A stretch of 64,000 bases of DNA. Origin: Opacimonas immobilis. Lineage in GTDB: Bacteria > Pseudomonadota > Gammaproteobacteria > Enterobacterales > Alteromonadaceae. The notes beneath the pieces are model-generated. The model searched no databases. It was not told where the DNA came from and saw only the letters and a program-made list of their open reading frames with translations. Location of the stretch: contig NZ_CP182485.1 in NCBI RefSeq assembly GCF_048282545.1, positions 310,001 to 374,000 on the forward strand. Direction: 5' to 3'. Below are positions 18,646 to 27,556 of the stretch, in pieces. A program made the position numbers and the translations under genes. Within the stretch, counting starts at the first letter, position 1; each line of letters begins with the position of its first letter.

Positions 18646-19212
18646 ATGATCTTAGTCATTGATAACTTCGATTCATTTACCCACAACCTAGCTCGGTATT
18701 TTGTTGAGCTAGGTTGCGAAGTAGTGGTCAAACGAAATAACGAGATAACCCTTGATGAAATCGGGGCACTTGCTCCAGATGCGATTGTAATTTCACCCGG
18801 ACCATGCACTCCGAATGAGGCTGGCATTAGTTTAGAAGTCATTAAGCAGTGCCATACTCACTATCCAATTTTGGGCGTGTGTCTGGGACATCAAGCGATT
18901 GCACAAGCCTTTGGAGCTAATATCATAAGAGCACCACACGCAATGCATGGTAAAGTATCGACCATCCGCACAGCCAGTGGCGTATTATTCAACAATCTAC
19001 CTGAGCAATTTACCGTCACCCGATATCACTCTTTAGTCATCGAGCCAAACCGCTTACCCAGTGGTTTTGTCGTTACCGCGACAACTGATGACAATGTTAT
19101 CATGGCAATCGAAGCCCCTACAAAACGCCTATTCGGCGTGCAATTTCATCCTGAGTCGCTTCTGACAGAACACGGTCATGCCGTGTTAAACAACTTCTTA
19201 TTACAAATTTAG
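18646..19212 (+). CDS. pabA: Aminodeoxychorismate/anthranilate synthase glutamine amidotransferase
   Basis: A 188-residue class I glutamine amidotransferase that supplies ammonia from glutamine to the chorismate-using partner. The nucleophile elbow is GVCLGHQAI, the oxyanion region SPGPCTPNEAG, and the His-Glu dyad lies in QFHPESLLTEHG. Sequence alone does not cleanly separate PabA (folate) from TrpG (tryptophan). Position next to an argD/astC gene, as for pabA in E. coli, and absence of trp genes nearby favour PabA; the same subunit may serve both enzymes. Confidence 0.88.
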   Translation: MILVIDNFDSFTHNLARYFVELGCEVVVKRNNEITLDEIGALAPDAIVISPGPCTPNEAGISLEVIKQCHTHYPILGVCLGHQAIAQAFGANIIRAPHAMHGKVSTIRTASGVLFNNLPEQFTVTRYHSLVIEPNRLPSGFVVTATTDDNVIMAIEAPTKRLFGVQFHPESLLTEHGHAVLNNFLLQI

Positions 19213-19314
19213 TCGAAGTTAGCATGCGCTTTTTGGTCATTTTGACCCGCGATTAAAAAAGATAAAAAATATTTTTAAATATTTACGCACACTTTTTGAA
19301 CTGAGTTCGGATAC

Positions 19315-19343
19315 TTATGCAGAGTTTATGCATGCTTTATGCA
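19315..19343 (+). promoter_or_regulatory. Three TTATGCA repeats with 11-bp period upstream of astC
   Basis: TTATGCA occurs at 19315-19321, 19326-19332 and 19337-19343, exactly 11 bp apart and in the same orientation, so all three face one side of the helix. They end 40 bp before the proposed -35 box of the ast operon. TTATGCA resembles a variant ArgR half-site (ATTCA/ATGCA), but the arrangement is not the usual 18-bp palindrome pair. Binding protein not identified. Confidence 0.55.
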
Positions 19344-19356
19344 AAACCCGCAAAAC

Positions 19357-19411
19357 CCTTTATTTTACAAGGGATAAAGGCATTTACACCAGGCCGAAAA
19401 AGGCGTATTTT
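19357..19411 (+). promoter_or_regulatory. Predicted sigma-70 promoter of the ast operon with adjacent dyad
   Basis: TTTACA (19383-19388), a 17-bp spacer and TATTTT (19406-19411) make a fair sigma-70 promoter, 32 nt before the astC ATG. Immediately upstream a perfect inverted repeat CCTTTAT (19357-19363) / ATAAAGG (19374-19380) with a 10-nt spacer abuts the -35 box and could be an operator. AAAGG at 19431-19435 serves as ribosome site. Confidence 0.5.
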
Positions 19412-19443
19412 AGATACATTAAACGAAATAAAAGGTAAAGAAT

Positions 19444-20664
19444 ATGCAAGTTAATCGCGCGACATTTGATGATGTGATGGTGCCTAATTACAACCCTGCC
19501 GCGATGGTGCCAGTAAAAGGTCAAGGCTCTCGTGTCTGGGATCAAGATGGTCGAGAATTTATCGATTTTGCAGGTGGGATCGCTGTGAATGTCTTAGGTC
19601 ATTGCCACCCAGAATTGGTCAATGTGTTGCGCGAACAGGGTGAAAAATTGTGGCATTTATCTAATGTGTACACCAATGAACCGGCCTTGCGATTGGCTAA
19701 AAAGCTCAATGATGCGACATTTTCTGAGGCGGTGTACTTTTGTAACTCTGGTGCAGAGGCTAATGAAGCTGCCTTAAAACTTGCTCGACGCTGGGCACTT
19801 GACCATCACGGTGCTCAAAAAGACAAAATCATTGCCTTTACCCAAGGCTTCCACGGCCGCACCTTCTTTACCGTAACTGTGGGCGGACAGCCTGCGTATT
19901 CAGACGGTTTCGGCCCAAAACCTGGCGCCGTTAGTCATTCTCAATACAACGACTTAGAAGCGTTTGCGGCGTTAATTGATGATGATACCTGTGCCGTTAT
20001 GATGGAGCCGCTACAAGGCGAAGGTGGGATTATTTGTCCTGAACCTGAGTTTGTCAAAGGGGTGCGCGAGCTATGTGATAAACACAATGCGTTATTAATT
20101 TTTGATGAAGTCCAATCAGGAGTTGGTCGAACCGGTGAGCTTTATGCCTATATGGGCTTGGGCGTGACGCCAGATATTTTGACCACAGCCAAATCCCTGG
20201 GTGGCGGAATTCCTATCGGTGCAATGCTGACTACCAAAGCGATTGCTGCAAGTTTTAAACCGGGCACACACGGATCAACCTATGGTGGTAACCCTCTGGC
20301 GTGTGCGATCGCGGAAAAAGCACTTGATATAATTAACAATAAAGAAGTATTAGACGGCGTAAAAGCCAAAGAGGCACTCTTTCGCAAAGAGTTAGAACGC
20401 ATTAATGCAAAATACAATGTATTTAGTGAAATTCGTGGTAAAGGCATGTTACTCGGTTGCGCTATGAACGAGCACTATCATGGCCGTGCACGTGACTTCA
20501 TGGTAGCGGCCACAGATGAAGGCTTAATGTGCTTAGTCGCAGGGATGAATGTAGTGCGCTTTGCGCCCTCGCTGGTCATTGCTGACGAAGACATTCTCGA
20601 AGGCTTAGTGCGTTTTGAGCGTGGTATTGCCAAAGTGGTCGCGGCTGAGACAGCAGAAGCGTAA
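19444..20664 (+). CDS. astC: Succinylornithine/acetylornithine aminotransferase
   Basis: A 406-residue class III PLP aminotransferase. The cofactor Lys is in TTAKSLGGGIPIGAML, the Asp binding the pyridine nitrogen in LIFDEVQSGVGRTG, and the phosphate-binding NSGAEANEAALKLAR is present. It is co-directional and nearly contiguous (5 nt) with astA, so its main job is transfer of the amino group of N2-succinylornithine in arginine degradation; such enzymes also accept N-acetylornithine and can act as ArgD in synthesis. No separate argD is seen in the window. The symbol astC rests on operon context. Confidence 0.88.
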   Translation: MQVNRATFDDVMVPNYNPAAMVPVKGQGSRVWDQDGREFIDFAGGIAVNVLGHCHPELVNVLREQGEKLWHLSNVYTNEPALRLAKKLNDATFSEAVYFCNSGAEANEAALKLARRWALDHHGAQKDKIIAFTQGFHGRTFFTVTVGGQPAYSDGFGPKPGAVSHSQYNDLEAFAALIDDDTCAVMMEPLQGEGGIICPEPEFVKGVRELCDKHNALLIFDEVQSGVGRTGELYAYMGLGVTPDILTTAKSLGGGIPIGAMLTTKAIAASFKPGTHGSTYGGNPLACAIAEKALDIINNKEVLDGVKAKEALFRKELERINAKYNVFSEIRGKGMLLGCAMNEHYHGRARDFMVAATDEGLMCLVAGMNVVRFAPSLVIADEDILEGLVRFERGIAKVVAAETAEA

Positions 20665-20669
20665 TATTT

Positions 20670-21683
20670 ATGAATGTCATACGTCCGATTGCGCAAAAGG
20701 ACTTTGCCGCGTTGCTTCAGATTGCAGAAGAGTCTGGTATTGGTTTCACCTCATTACCGGTGGATGATACCTTGTTGCAAAACAAGATCGAAAAGTCACA
20801 AACGTCTTTTTCAGCCCAGATTAGCACTGCCGGTGACGAAGGATACTTGTTTGTATTAGAAGACTCTATCACCGGTGAGATTTTGGGCACATCGGGTATT
20901 GAAGCAAAAGTTGGCGTCACCGACCCATTTTATCACTATCACATGGGTAAAGTCGTGCACGCCTCACGTGAGTTAAACATCTACAATACCGTAGATATAT
21001 TGACCTTTTGTAATGACTATACCGGAGTCAGCGAGATCTGCACGTTGTTCCTGCGCGAAACGGCTCGAGTCAAAGACATGGGCAAATTTTTGTCCAAAAC
21101 ACGTTTTTTATTTATGGCTGAGCACCCTGAGCGGTTTTCAACCACGGTTATCGCAGAGATGCGCGGTATTAATGACGAAAATGGTCGCTCGCCGTTTTGG
21201 GAATGGCTAGAAAAACACTTCTTCTCAATCGATTTTCCTACAGCGGATTATCTTACCGGGATTGGCAAAAAAGTCTTCATTGCTGAGTTGATGCCCAAAT
21301 ACCCAATTTACGTTAATTTGCTCTCTGATGCCGCCCAAGCCGTCATTGGTAAAGTACACGACAAAACCAAACCTGCTTTAAATTTATTACAAAAAGAAGG
21401 TTTCGTATGCCGAGGGTATGTTGACATTTTTGATGCAGGGCCAACGGTCGAAGCGGATTTACCTCAGATTAAAACGGTTCGGGAGTCCATTTCTAAGCCC
21501 GTCATTGCTGGCAAGCTTGACGCAAATGCTTCCAAAGCCATGATCTGCAATACCTCACTCTCTAATTTCAGGGCGGTAATGCAACCGGTAAACGAAACCC
21601 CTGACCATATCATTGTCAGCTCAGAGACACTGGCAGCATTGCAACTTGTGAACGGGGATCCCGTGCGCTTTTGTTACTTGTAA
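20670..21683 (+). CDS. astA: Arginine N-succinyltransferase
   Basis: A 337-residue enzyme that succinylates arginine with succinyl-CoA, the first step of the ammonia-producing AST pathway. The N-terminal region NVIRPIAQKDFAALLQIAEE, the block LFLRETARVKDMGKFLSKTR and the late motif EGFVCRGYVDIFDAGPTVEA are typical of AstA. It is a single-chain form like that of E. coli. It sits 5 nt after astC and 36 nt before astD. Confidence 0.94.
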   Translation: MNVIRPIAQKDFAALLQIAEESGIGFTSLPVDDTLLQNKIEKSQTSFSAQISTAGDEGYLFVLEDSITGEILGTSGIEAKVGVTDPFYHYHMGKVVHASRELNIYNTVDILTFCNDYTGVSEICTLFLRETARVKDMGKFLSKTRFLFMAEHPERFSTTVIAEMRGINDENGRSPFWEWLEKHFFSIDFPTADYLTGIGKKVFIAELMPKYPIYVNLLSDAAQAVIGKVHDKTKPALNLLQKEGFVCRGYVDIFDAGPTVEADLPQIKTVRESISKPVIAGKLDANASKAMICNTSLSNFRAVMQPVNETPDHIIVSSETLAALQLVNGDPVRFCYL

Positions 21684-21719
21684 AAAACACCTATAACGAC
21701 AGAAAAAATAAGGCTCCCT

Positions 21720-23189
21720 ATGAACACACATTTTATCAATGGCGAATGGCTGGCCGGTGAAGGCCACCCAATGACCTCACTGAATCCAACCAAGAACACG
21801 GTTTTATGGGAAGGCGTGAGTGCAACGAATGAACAGGTTGATCACGCCGTTGCATCAGCCAGAGAAGCGTTTGCCGCGTGGTCAGCGCTAAGTGTTGAAC
21901 AACGCTTAGATTACATCAACGCCTACGCAGAAGCACTGACAGAACACAAAGACGATATTGCTCAGCTCATCGCCCAAGAAACCGGTAAACCGCTGTGGGA
22001 AACTGCGACGGAAGCGGGCGCAATGATTGGTAAAATTGGTTTATCCATTAAGTCTTATCACACCAGAACCGGCATCACTGAAAACCCGATGCCAGTGGGA
22101 AAAGCCTTTATTCGACACAAGCCACATGGTGTGGTTGCCGTATTCGGGCCTTACAACTTCCCCGGCCACTTACCCAATGGACACATAGTGCCAGCCTTGA
22201 TAGCGGGTAACACGGTCGTATTTAAGCCCAGTGAATTAACCCCAGCGGTCGCTGCCAAAATGATCGGACTGTGGGCTTCGATTGGCTTACCTAAAGGCGT
22301 TTTGAATTTGGTTCAAGGTGAGGTAGAGACAGGCAAGGCATTGGCCAGTCATCCGCAACTCGATGGGTTGTTCTTCACTGGGTCTTCCACAACGGGCAAA
22401 CGATTACACGAGCAATTTGCGGGTCATCCCGGCAAAATCCTCGCGCTTGAAATGGGTGGCAATAACCCCCTGATTGTTGCTGATGTCAAAGATATTGATG
22501 CGACCGTGCATGACATTGTGCAATCGGCCTTCATCTCAGCAGGACAGCGTTGTACCTGTGCCAGACGTTTATTTGTGCCCAACACCCCACACGGCGATGC
22601 CATCGTTGAGCGTTTGATCGAGGTGACCAAAAATATCCACGTTGGCCATTACGATGCTCAACCACAACCGTTTATGGGATCAATGATCTCGCAGCGTGCT
22701 GCCACACAAATGCTAGCAGTTCAAGCTGAACTTATTTCACAAGGCGCCAAGCCGTTGCTCGAAATGCTTCATCTCGACATGCGTTCTGGCTTGGTTTCAC
22801 CAGGCATTTTGGATGTGACGCCAATGCTTAACAAATTATCGGATGATGAGCATTTTGGCCCATTACTCAAAGTGATCCGTTACGATGATTTTGGAACTGC
22901 CATTGCCGAAGCTAATAACACACGCTTTGGACTCTCTGCAGGATTATTAAGTGATGATGCAGAGCAGTATGAAACGTTTTATCGTTTGATCCGTGCAGGG
23001 ATTGTGAACTGGAACCGCCCAATTACTGGCGCAAGTGGCGCAGCGCCATTTGGCGGCATCGGTGAAAGTGGTAACCATCGCGCCAGTGCTTTTTATGCAG
23101 CCGATTATTGTGCGTATCCTGTGGCATCCGTTGAGTTAGAAGAAGGTCTGCTACCGGAGACTTTCAGCCCAGGTCTTAACTTCCAATAA
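21720..23189 (+). CDS. astD: Succinylglutamate-semialdehyde dehydrogenase
   Basis: A 489-residue NAD-dependent aldehyde dehydrogenase oxidising N-succinylglutamate semialdehyde to N-succinylglutamate. The catalytic Cys is in AGQRCTCARRLF, the general base Glu in LALEMGGNNPLIV, and the NAD-binding FTGSSTTGKRLH and FGPYNFPGHLPNGHIVPAL are visible; the latter is characteristic of AstD. It is the third gene of the ast cluster; astB and astE are not in the window. Confidence 0.94.
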   Translation: MNTHFINGEWLAGEGHPMTSLNPTKNTVLWEGVSATNEQVDHAVASAREAFAAWSALSVEQRLDYINAYAEALTEHKDDIAQLIAQETGKPLWETATEAGAMIGKIGLSIKSYHTRTGITENPMPVGKAFIRHKPHGVVAVFGPYNFPGHLPNGHIVPALIAGNTVVFKPSELTPAVAAKMIGLWASIGLPKGVLNLVQGEVETGKALASHPQLDGLFFTGSSTTGKRLHEQFAGHPGKILALEMGGNNPLIVADVKDIDATVHDIVQSAFISAGQRCTCARRLFVPNTPHGDAIVERLIEVTKNIHVGHYDAQPQPFMGSMISQRAATQMLAVQAELISQGAKPLLEMLHLDMRSGLVSPGILDVTPMLNKLSDDEHFGPLLKVIRYDDFGTAIAEANNTRFGLSAGLLSDDAEQYETFYRLIRAGIVNWNRPITGASGAAPFGGIGESGNHRASAFYAADYCAYPVASVELEEGLLPETFSPGLNFQ

Positions 23190-23205
23190 AGAAGGAGAAT
23201 AAAGG

Positions 23206-24018
23206 ATGTCTCAACAACACCATATTAATGAATTGTTTGTCAGAATTTGGAACGATTACCTGTTAATAACCCCAAGTGCAGAGAAAGTCCACGCGTTACT
23301 GGCTGCATCGGATACAGCACCTAAAATCGTCAACGACCATATTGCTTTGCGTACACTCAATTTGCCTCACATGGGGATCAGTGTGCTGTCTCAACATTTT
23401 GAAGCGCTCGGTTACAGACATGGTGGCGACTATGATTTTGGCAGTAAAAAGCTCAACGCGATGCATTTTGAGCATCCAGATGGCAATCATCCAAAAGTCT
23501 TCATCAGTGAACTTAAAGTAGATGAATTGAGTGACGCCGCGCAAACTATTTTGCATCGCATTAGTCAATCCGTTACGCCGGAACTCATGTCTGAGTCAAA
23601 CTGCTTATACTCTGGCAAATGTTGGCAGTTAACGTATAATGACTACCAGAATTTATTGGCGGAAAGTGAATACGCGGCGTGGTTTGCTGCATGGGGTTTT
23701 CGAGCGAATCATTTTACAGTAAGCGTAAACCATTTAGCGACGCTCACTGAACTTGTCGAAGTGAATTCACTTCTCAAGCAACATGGATTCGTACTCAATA
23801 CCTCCGGTGGTGAGATCAAAGGCAGCCAAGACGTGTGCCTTGCGCAATCTTCGACTATGGCTGACAAGATGCCCGTTGTATTCACTGACCAAACTGTGGA
23901 TATTCCTAGTTGCTTTTATGAATTTGCACAGCGCTATCCATTGCCAAATGGCGATCTATATCAAGGGTTTGTGGCAGCATCTGCTGATAAAATTTTTGAA
24001 AGTACCAATGTAAATTAA
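23206..24018 (+). CDS. Short DUF1338 family protein (2-oxoadipate dioxygenase/decarboxylase-like)
   Basis: A 270-residue protein with the family features INELFVRIWNDYLLITPSAEKVHALL at the start and candidate metal-binding histidines in NDHIALRTL (His45) and ANHFTVSVNHL. DUF1338 includes the non-haem-iron enzyme HglS/YdcJ, which turns 2-oxoadipate into 2-hydroxyglutarate, but those proteins are about 450 residues; this is a much shorter subfamily. It has a strong ribosome site (AAGGAGAA) and lies 16 nt after astD, so it is a member of the ast operon, suggesting an arginine, ornithine or lysine-linked 2-oxoacid as substrate. That role is inference. Confidence 0.72.
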   Translation: MSQQHHINELFVRIWNDYLLITPSAEKVHALLAASDTAPKIVNDHIALRTLNLPHMGISVLSQHFEALGYRHGGDYDFGSKKLNAMHFEHPDGNHPKVFISELKVDELSDAAQTILHRISQSVTPELMSESNCLYSGKCWQLTYNDYQNLLAESEYAAWFAAWGFRANHFTVSVNHLATLTELVEVNSLLKQHGFVLNTSGGEIKGSQDVCLAQSSTMADKMPVVFTDQTVDIPSCFYEFAQRYPLPNGDLYQGFVAASADKIFESTNVN

Positions 24019-24050
24019 ATATGTCGAATGACCAATACCAAGGTCTAATG

Positions 24051-24090
24051 CACCATTATGGAAGTCGGTGCGTAATAATGGTGTTATTTT
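24051..24090 (+). terminator. Probable terminator of the ast operon
   Basis: CACCATTAT (24051-24059) and ATAATGGTG (24075-24083) form a perfect 9-bp stem with a 15-nt loop, followed by TTATTTTG. It lies 33 nt after the DUF1338 stop and 24 nt before the next gene. Confidence 0.6.
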
Positions 24091-24106
24091 GTAAAAGGAT
24101 TTTAAT

Positions 24107-24877
24107 ATGTCTAGTGCGGTGCTAAGTGGGTATTCAGCAAAACGTCGATTTATCAATTCTGCTCAACTGCAGAATATCCAACTAGATGATATCGTCCGCT
24201 ACTCAGCATGTGGAGCATTTCGCGAATTCATTAAACCCATTGATTGGGTGTCCATGGTGTTTCGCTTCCCAAAATTACTCTCTCTACCCAAAGGTCATGG
24301 CGAGCCCGTAGTCCTTGTGCCAGGATATTTTACCGATGAAAAAACTCTGTGTGTACTGGGGCAATTTCTCAAGTTTTTAAACTATCGGGTATTTCAGTGG
24401 GATGTTAAACACAATGCGCAGGAATTGTCGAAAGACGTTGCACTTCTCGAAGAGCATCTTGTCCAGTTGATGCAAAACAATGCCTTGCCTAAAATCAGTC
24501 TAGTTGGGTATGGCTTGGGGGGATTGCTCTGTCGAGCCATAGCGCAGCGTGAAACAATCCCGCTCAAACAGCTTATCACACTTGGCACACCGCTCAATTT
24601 AGAGAATCCGTTTACGCCTCTTTCCAAGCGTTATGCGCAACGAATTGGGGTCGACCTAGATAGCCTTTTGAACAATTCAAAAGCGATATGTGAGGCGAAA
24701 CTGACATTACCAGTAACGATTCTATATGCGCCTGATGATGAGTTTGTGACACCTGAAGCCACAAGAGATAAAGTAAACGAACATGCGAACCATCATTTAA
24801 TTAATGGCTCACATGTCAACTATACCCACAACGCTAAAGTGTGGGAGACCATTGCATCAACTCTCGTTACTGTCTGA
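24107..24877 (+). CDS. Alpha/beta-hydrolase fold protein lacking the nucleophile serine
   Basis: A 256-residue alpha/beta-hydrolase. The strand and oxyanion region EPVVLVPGYFTDEKTL and the nucleophile elbow ISLVGYGLGGLLCRAIA are clear, but the usual GxSxG serine is a glycine (Gly136; codon GGC in GGG-TAT-GGC-TTG-GGG). A late Asp (APDDEFVTPEA) and His (NGSHVNYTHNAK) could fill the other triad positions. With no Ser, Cys or Asp at the elbow it is unlikely to be a normal esterase or lipase; a binding or non-covalent role is possible. Its last 21 nt overlap the 3' end of the convergent parC. Confidence 0.75.
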   Translation: MSSAVLSGYSAKRRFINSAQLQNIQLDDIVRYSACGAFREFIKPIDWVSMVFRFPKLLSLPKGHGEPVVLVPGYFTDEKTLCVLGQFLKFLNYRVFQWDVKHNAQELSKDVALLEEHLVQLMQNNALPKISLVGYGLGGLLCRAIAQRETIPLKQLITLGTPLNLENPFTPLSKRYAQRIGVDLDSLLNNSKAICEAKLTLPVTILYAPDDEFVTPEATRDKVNEHANHHLINGSHVNYTHNAKVWETIASTLVTV

Positions 24878-27175
24878 ATTCAACTGACTTGATTCGTCCT
24901 GTATTTCCTCTGGTGGAGTCGAATTAAGCTCCACTGAAACATAATCAACACGTTGTAAGCCACGCGGAAGTTTATTCCCTCTACGACCTCTTTCGCCTTG
25001 ATAATGCAACAAGTCAGTTGCTTTTAAGGTCATGTTGCGTTTACCTGCAGATAACACAACACTAGCCCCCTCTGGCACAATGGCAGAAGCAACGACATAC
25101 TCTTCTCGAGTTTTAGCTTTGGCAGAAGGAATATTGATCATTTTGTTCCCCTTGCCTTTGCCTAGACATGGTAAGTCACGTAACGGGAACAACAGCATAC
25201 GGCCTTCATTGGAAACAGATAGGCACCAATCGGTTTCAATATTATTAACCGGGATTGGCGCCATTACTTTGGCTGCAGTTGGCAAGGATAAGAACGCTTT
25301 ACCTGCTTTGTTCTTACTCAGCATATCTGAGAATTTACCAACAAAGCCATAACCCGCATCACTACTAATGAGATAGCGCTGTTCATCCGTTCCCATTACC
25401 ACATGCGAAAAAGACTCGCCAGCGACGACATTAAAGCGCCCGGTCAACGGTTCACCCTGAGAGCGCGCAGATGGTAGACTGTGCGCATCACAACTAAATG
25501 CTCGCCCTGAGGTATCGATGAAGACGGCTGGTTGATTTGAGCGACCTTTCGCACTGGCTAGATATTTATCATCACCTTTATAACTCAAATTAGGCGCATC
25601 CACATCGTGACCTTTGGCACAACGCGCCCAACCTTTTTCAGAGAGAACCACAGTCACTGGCTCTGACGGAACGAGTTGCTTTTCACTTAATGCTTTGGCT
25701 TCACCACGCTCAACAATCGGTGAGCGACGCTCGTCACCATAGGTTTCAGCATCGGCGAGAAGCTCTTTTTTGACCAGTGTTTTAAGACGACGGTCTGAAC
25801 CCAAGATAAGCTGCAATTCATCTCGCTCTTTGGCGAGCTCATCCTGCTCACCTTTGATCTTCATTTCTTCAAGCTTCGCTAGATGACGTAGCTTTAGCTC
25901 AAGAATAGCTTCGGCCTGTTTATCTGACAAACCAAAACGGGACATCAACTCTTTCTTTGGTTCATCTTCATTGCGAATGATGGCGATAACTTCATCAATA
26001 TTGAGAAACGCAATCAATAAACCTTCTAGGATGTGCAAGCGAGCTAAGACTTTATCCAGACGGAACTGCAAACGTCGCGTGACCGTATCTTTGCGATAAG
26101 TTAACCATTCGCTCAAAATCACTTTCAAGTTTTTGACTTGAGGACGCCCGTCTAAGCCAATCATGTTCAAATTGACCCGATAGTTTTTTTCTAGATCTGT
26201 CGTGGCAAACAAGTGTTGCATTAACTGTTCGACATCGACTCGATTTGAGCGTGGCGTGATAACCAGTCGAGTGGGGTTTTCGTGATCCGATTCATCCCGT
26301 AGATCACTGACCATAGGCAGTTTTTTGGCCGTCATTTGAGCGGCGATCTGTTCTAGGATTTTTGCACCGGAGGCTTGATGCGGTAAGGCATTGATGATGA
26401 TATCGCCATTGTCCTGCACATAGGTAGCACGCATTTTGATGGACCCGCGACCGGTTTCATAAATTTTTTGAATTTCCGCTTTGGGCGTAATGATTTCGCC
26501 ATCGGTTGGATAATCTGGCCCTTGTACAATAGTAAGTAATTCAGATAGTTCTGTGCGCGAATTGTCTAATAACAACGCACAAGCATTTGCTAATTCACGC
26601 ACGTTATGAGGAGGAATATCAGTCGCCATCCCGACCGCAATACCCGTGACGCCATTGAGTAAAATGTGTGGTAAGCGAGCGGGTAAAACTTTGGGCTCTT
26701 TTAACGTACCATCAAAATTAGGCTGCCAGTCAGCCGTGCCTTGACCAAGTTCAGTCAGTAACACTTCACTGAATTTAGATAAGCGGGCTTCGGTATAACG
26801 CATCGCAGCAAACGATTTGGGATCATCCGGTGCGCCCCAGTTACCTTGTCCGTCAACTAATGGATATCGGTAAGTAAAAGGCTGTGCCATCAATACCATG
26901 GCTTCATAGCAAGCAGAATCACCATGTGGATGGAACTTACCTAATACATCCCCCACGGTACGAGCGGATTTTTTATATTTGGCATTGGCACTCAAACCCA
27001 AATCGGACATGGCATAAATTATCCGGCGCTGAACAGGTTTTAAGCCGTCGCCAATGTGCGGCAACGCGCGATCCATGATCACGTACATCGAATAATTTAA
27101 ATAGGCTTCTTCCGTAAAACGTCGAATGGGGAGTTGCTCGACACCGTCCTGACTAATTGTGACTTCGTTACTCAT
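24857..27175 (-). CDS. parC: DNA topoisomerase IV subunit A
   Basis: A 772-residue type IIA topoisomerase subunit that decatenates chromosomes together with ParE. The catalytic Tyr lies in FAAMRYTEARLSK. The quinolone-determining region is HPHGDSACYE with Ser87 and Glu91 at the positions equivalent to E. coli Ser80 and Glu84, i.e. the wild-type, susceptible-type residues. The C-terminal beta-pinwheel is shortened as is usual for ParC. parE is not adjacent. The gene converges on, and overlaps by 21 nt, the hydrolase gene. Confidence 0.96.
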   Translation of the reverse strand: MSNEVTISQDGVEQLPIRRFTEEAYLNYSMYVIMDRALPHIGDGLKPVQRRIIYAMSDLGLSANAKYKKSARTVGDVLGKFHPHGDSACYEAMVLMAQPFTYRYPLVDGQGNWGAPDDPKSFAAMRYTEARLSKFSEVLLTELGQGTADWQPNFDGTLKEPKVLPARLPHILLNGVTGIAVGMATDIPPHNVRELANACALLLDNSRTELSELLTIVQGPDYPTDGEIITPKAEIQKIYETGRGSIKMRATYVQDNGDIIINALPHQASGAKILEQIAAQMTAKKLPMVSDLRDESDHENPTRLVITPRSNRVDVEQLMQHLFATTDLEKNYRVNLNMIGLDGRPQVKNLKVILSEWLTYRKDTVTRRLQFRLDKVLARLHILEGLLIAFLNIDEVIAIIRNEDEPKKELMSRFGLSDKQAEAILELKLRHLAKLEEMKIKGEQDELAKERDELQLILGSDRRLKTLVKKELLADAETYGDERRSPIVERGEAKALSEKQLVPSEPVTVVLSEKGWARCAKGHDVDAPNLSYKGDDKYLASAKGRSNQPAVFIDTSGRAFSCDAHSLPSARSQGEPLTGRFNVVAGESFSHVVMGTDEQRYLISSDAGYGFVGKFSDMLSKNKAGKAFLSLPTAAKVMAPIPVNNIETDWCLSVSNEGRMLLFPLRDLPCLGKGKGNKMINIPSAKAKTREEYVVASAIVPEGASVVLSAGKRNMTLKATDLLHYQGERGRRGNKLPRGLQRVDYVSVELNSTPPEEIQDESSQLNSDSNES

Positions 27176-27556
27176 TGATTATTTTACCCACACAGCAGGT
27201 TATTTTGATTGTATTTATTCTTATTACCGCATAATAAACCACATAAACACAGAGTTACAGTGTTTTGATTCGCATAATATTAATAGTATGTACCTAAAAT
27301 GGTTAGCACACGCCTTAGGATAGTTTAGGCCGAACTCTTTTGCTTATCGATCCGATACCTGAGTATCGTCACGGTATCGTTAAACTATGCCACACAGTGG
27401 GTATGTTGGTATATTCATATGAAAACCTTGCTTTGTACTCACCTAGTCGACTACACTGTGACCATATTATTGTATCAGTGTCATAGTGCCATCACTCTCA
27501 CTTTAACCAAATTAAAAAGTACATTATCGGTTGAACAAAAGTTGAAACAAAACCCT
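27176..27556. other. Intergenic region between divergent parC and the receiver-HPt gene
   Basis: An AT-rich stretch. It contains a perfect 16-bp palindrome CGATACCTGAGTATCG at 27353-27368, with a further GTATCG at 27375-27380. A long open frame begins at 27419, in phase with the downstream gene, but its translation (CTHLVDYTVTILLYQCHSAI) shows no recognisable domain. No convincing promoter hexamers were identified. Confidence 0.4.

Noticed and set aside
19315..19343. Assignment of the TTATGCA repeats as standard ArgR boxes
   Set aside because: Half-sites are in direct rather than inverted order, and spacing (11 bp) does not match the 18-bp palindrome of ARG boxes.
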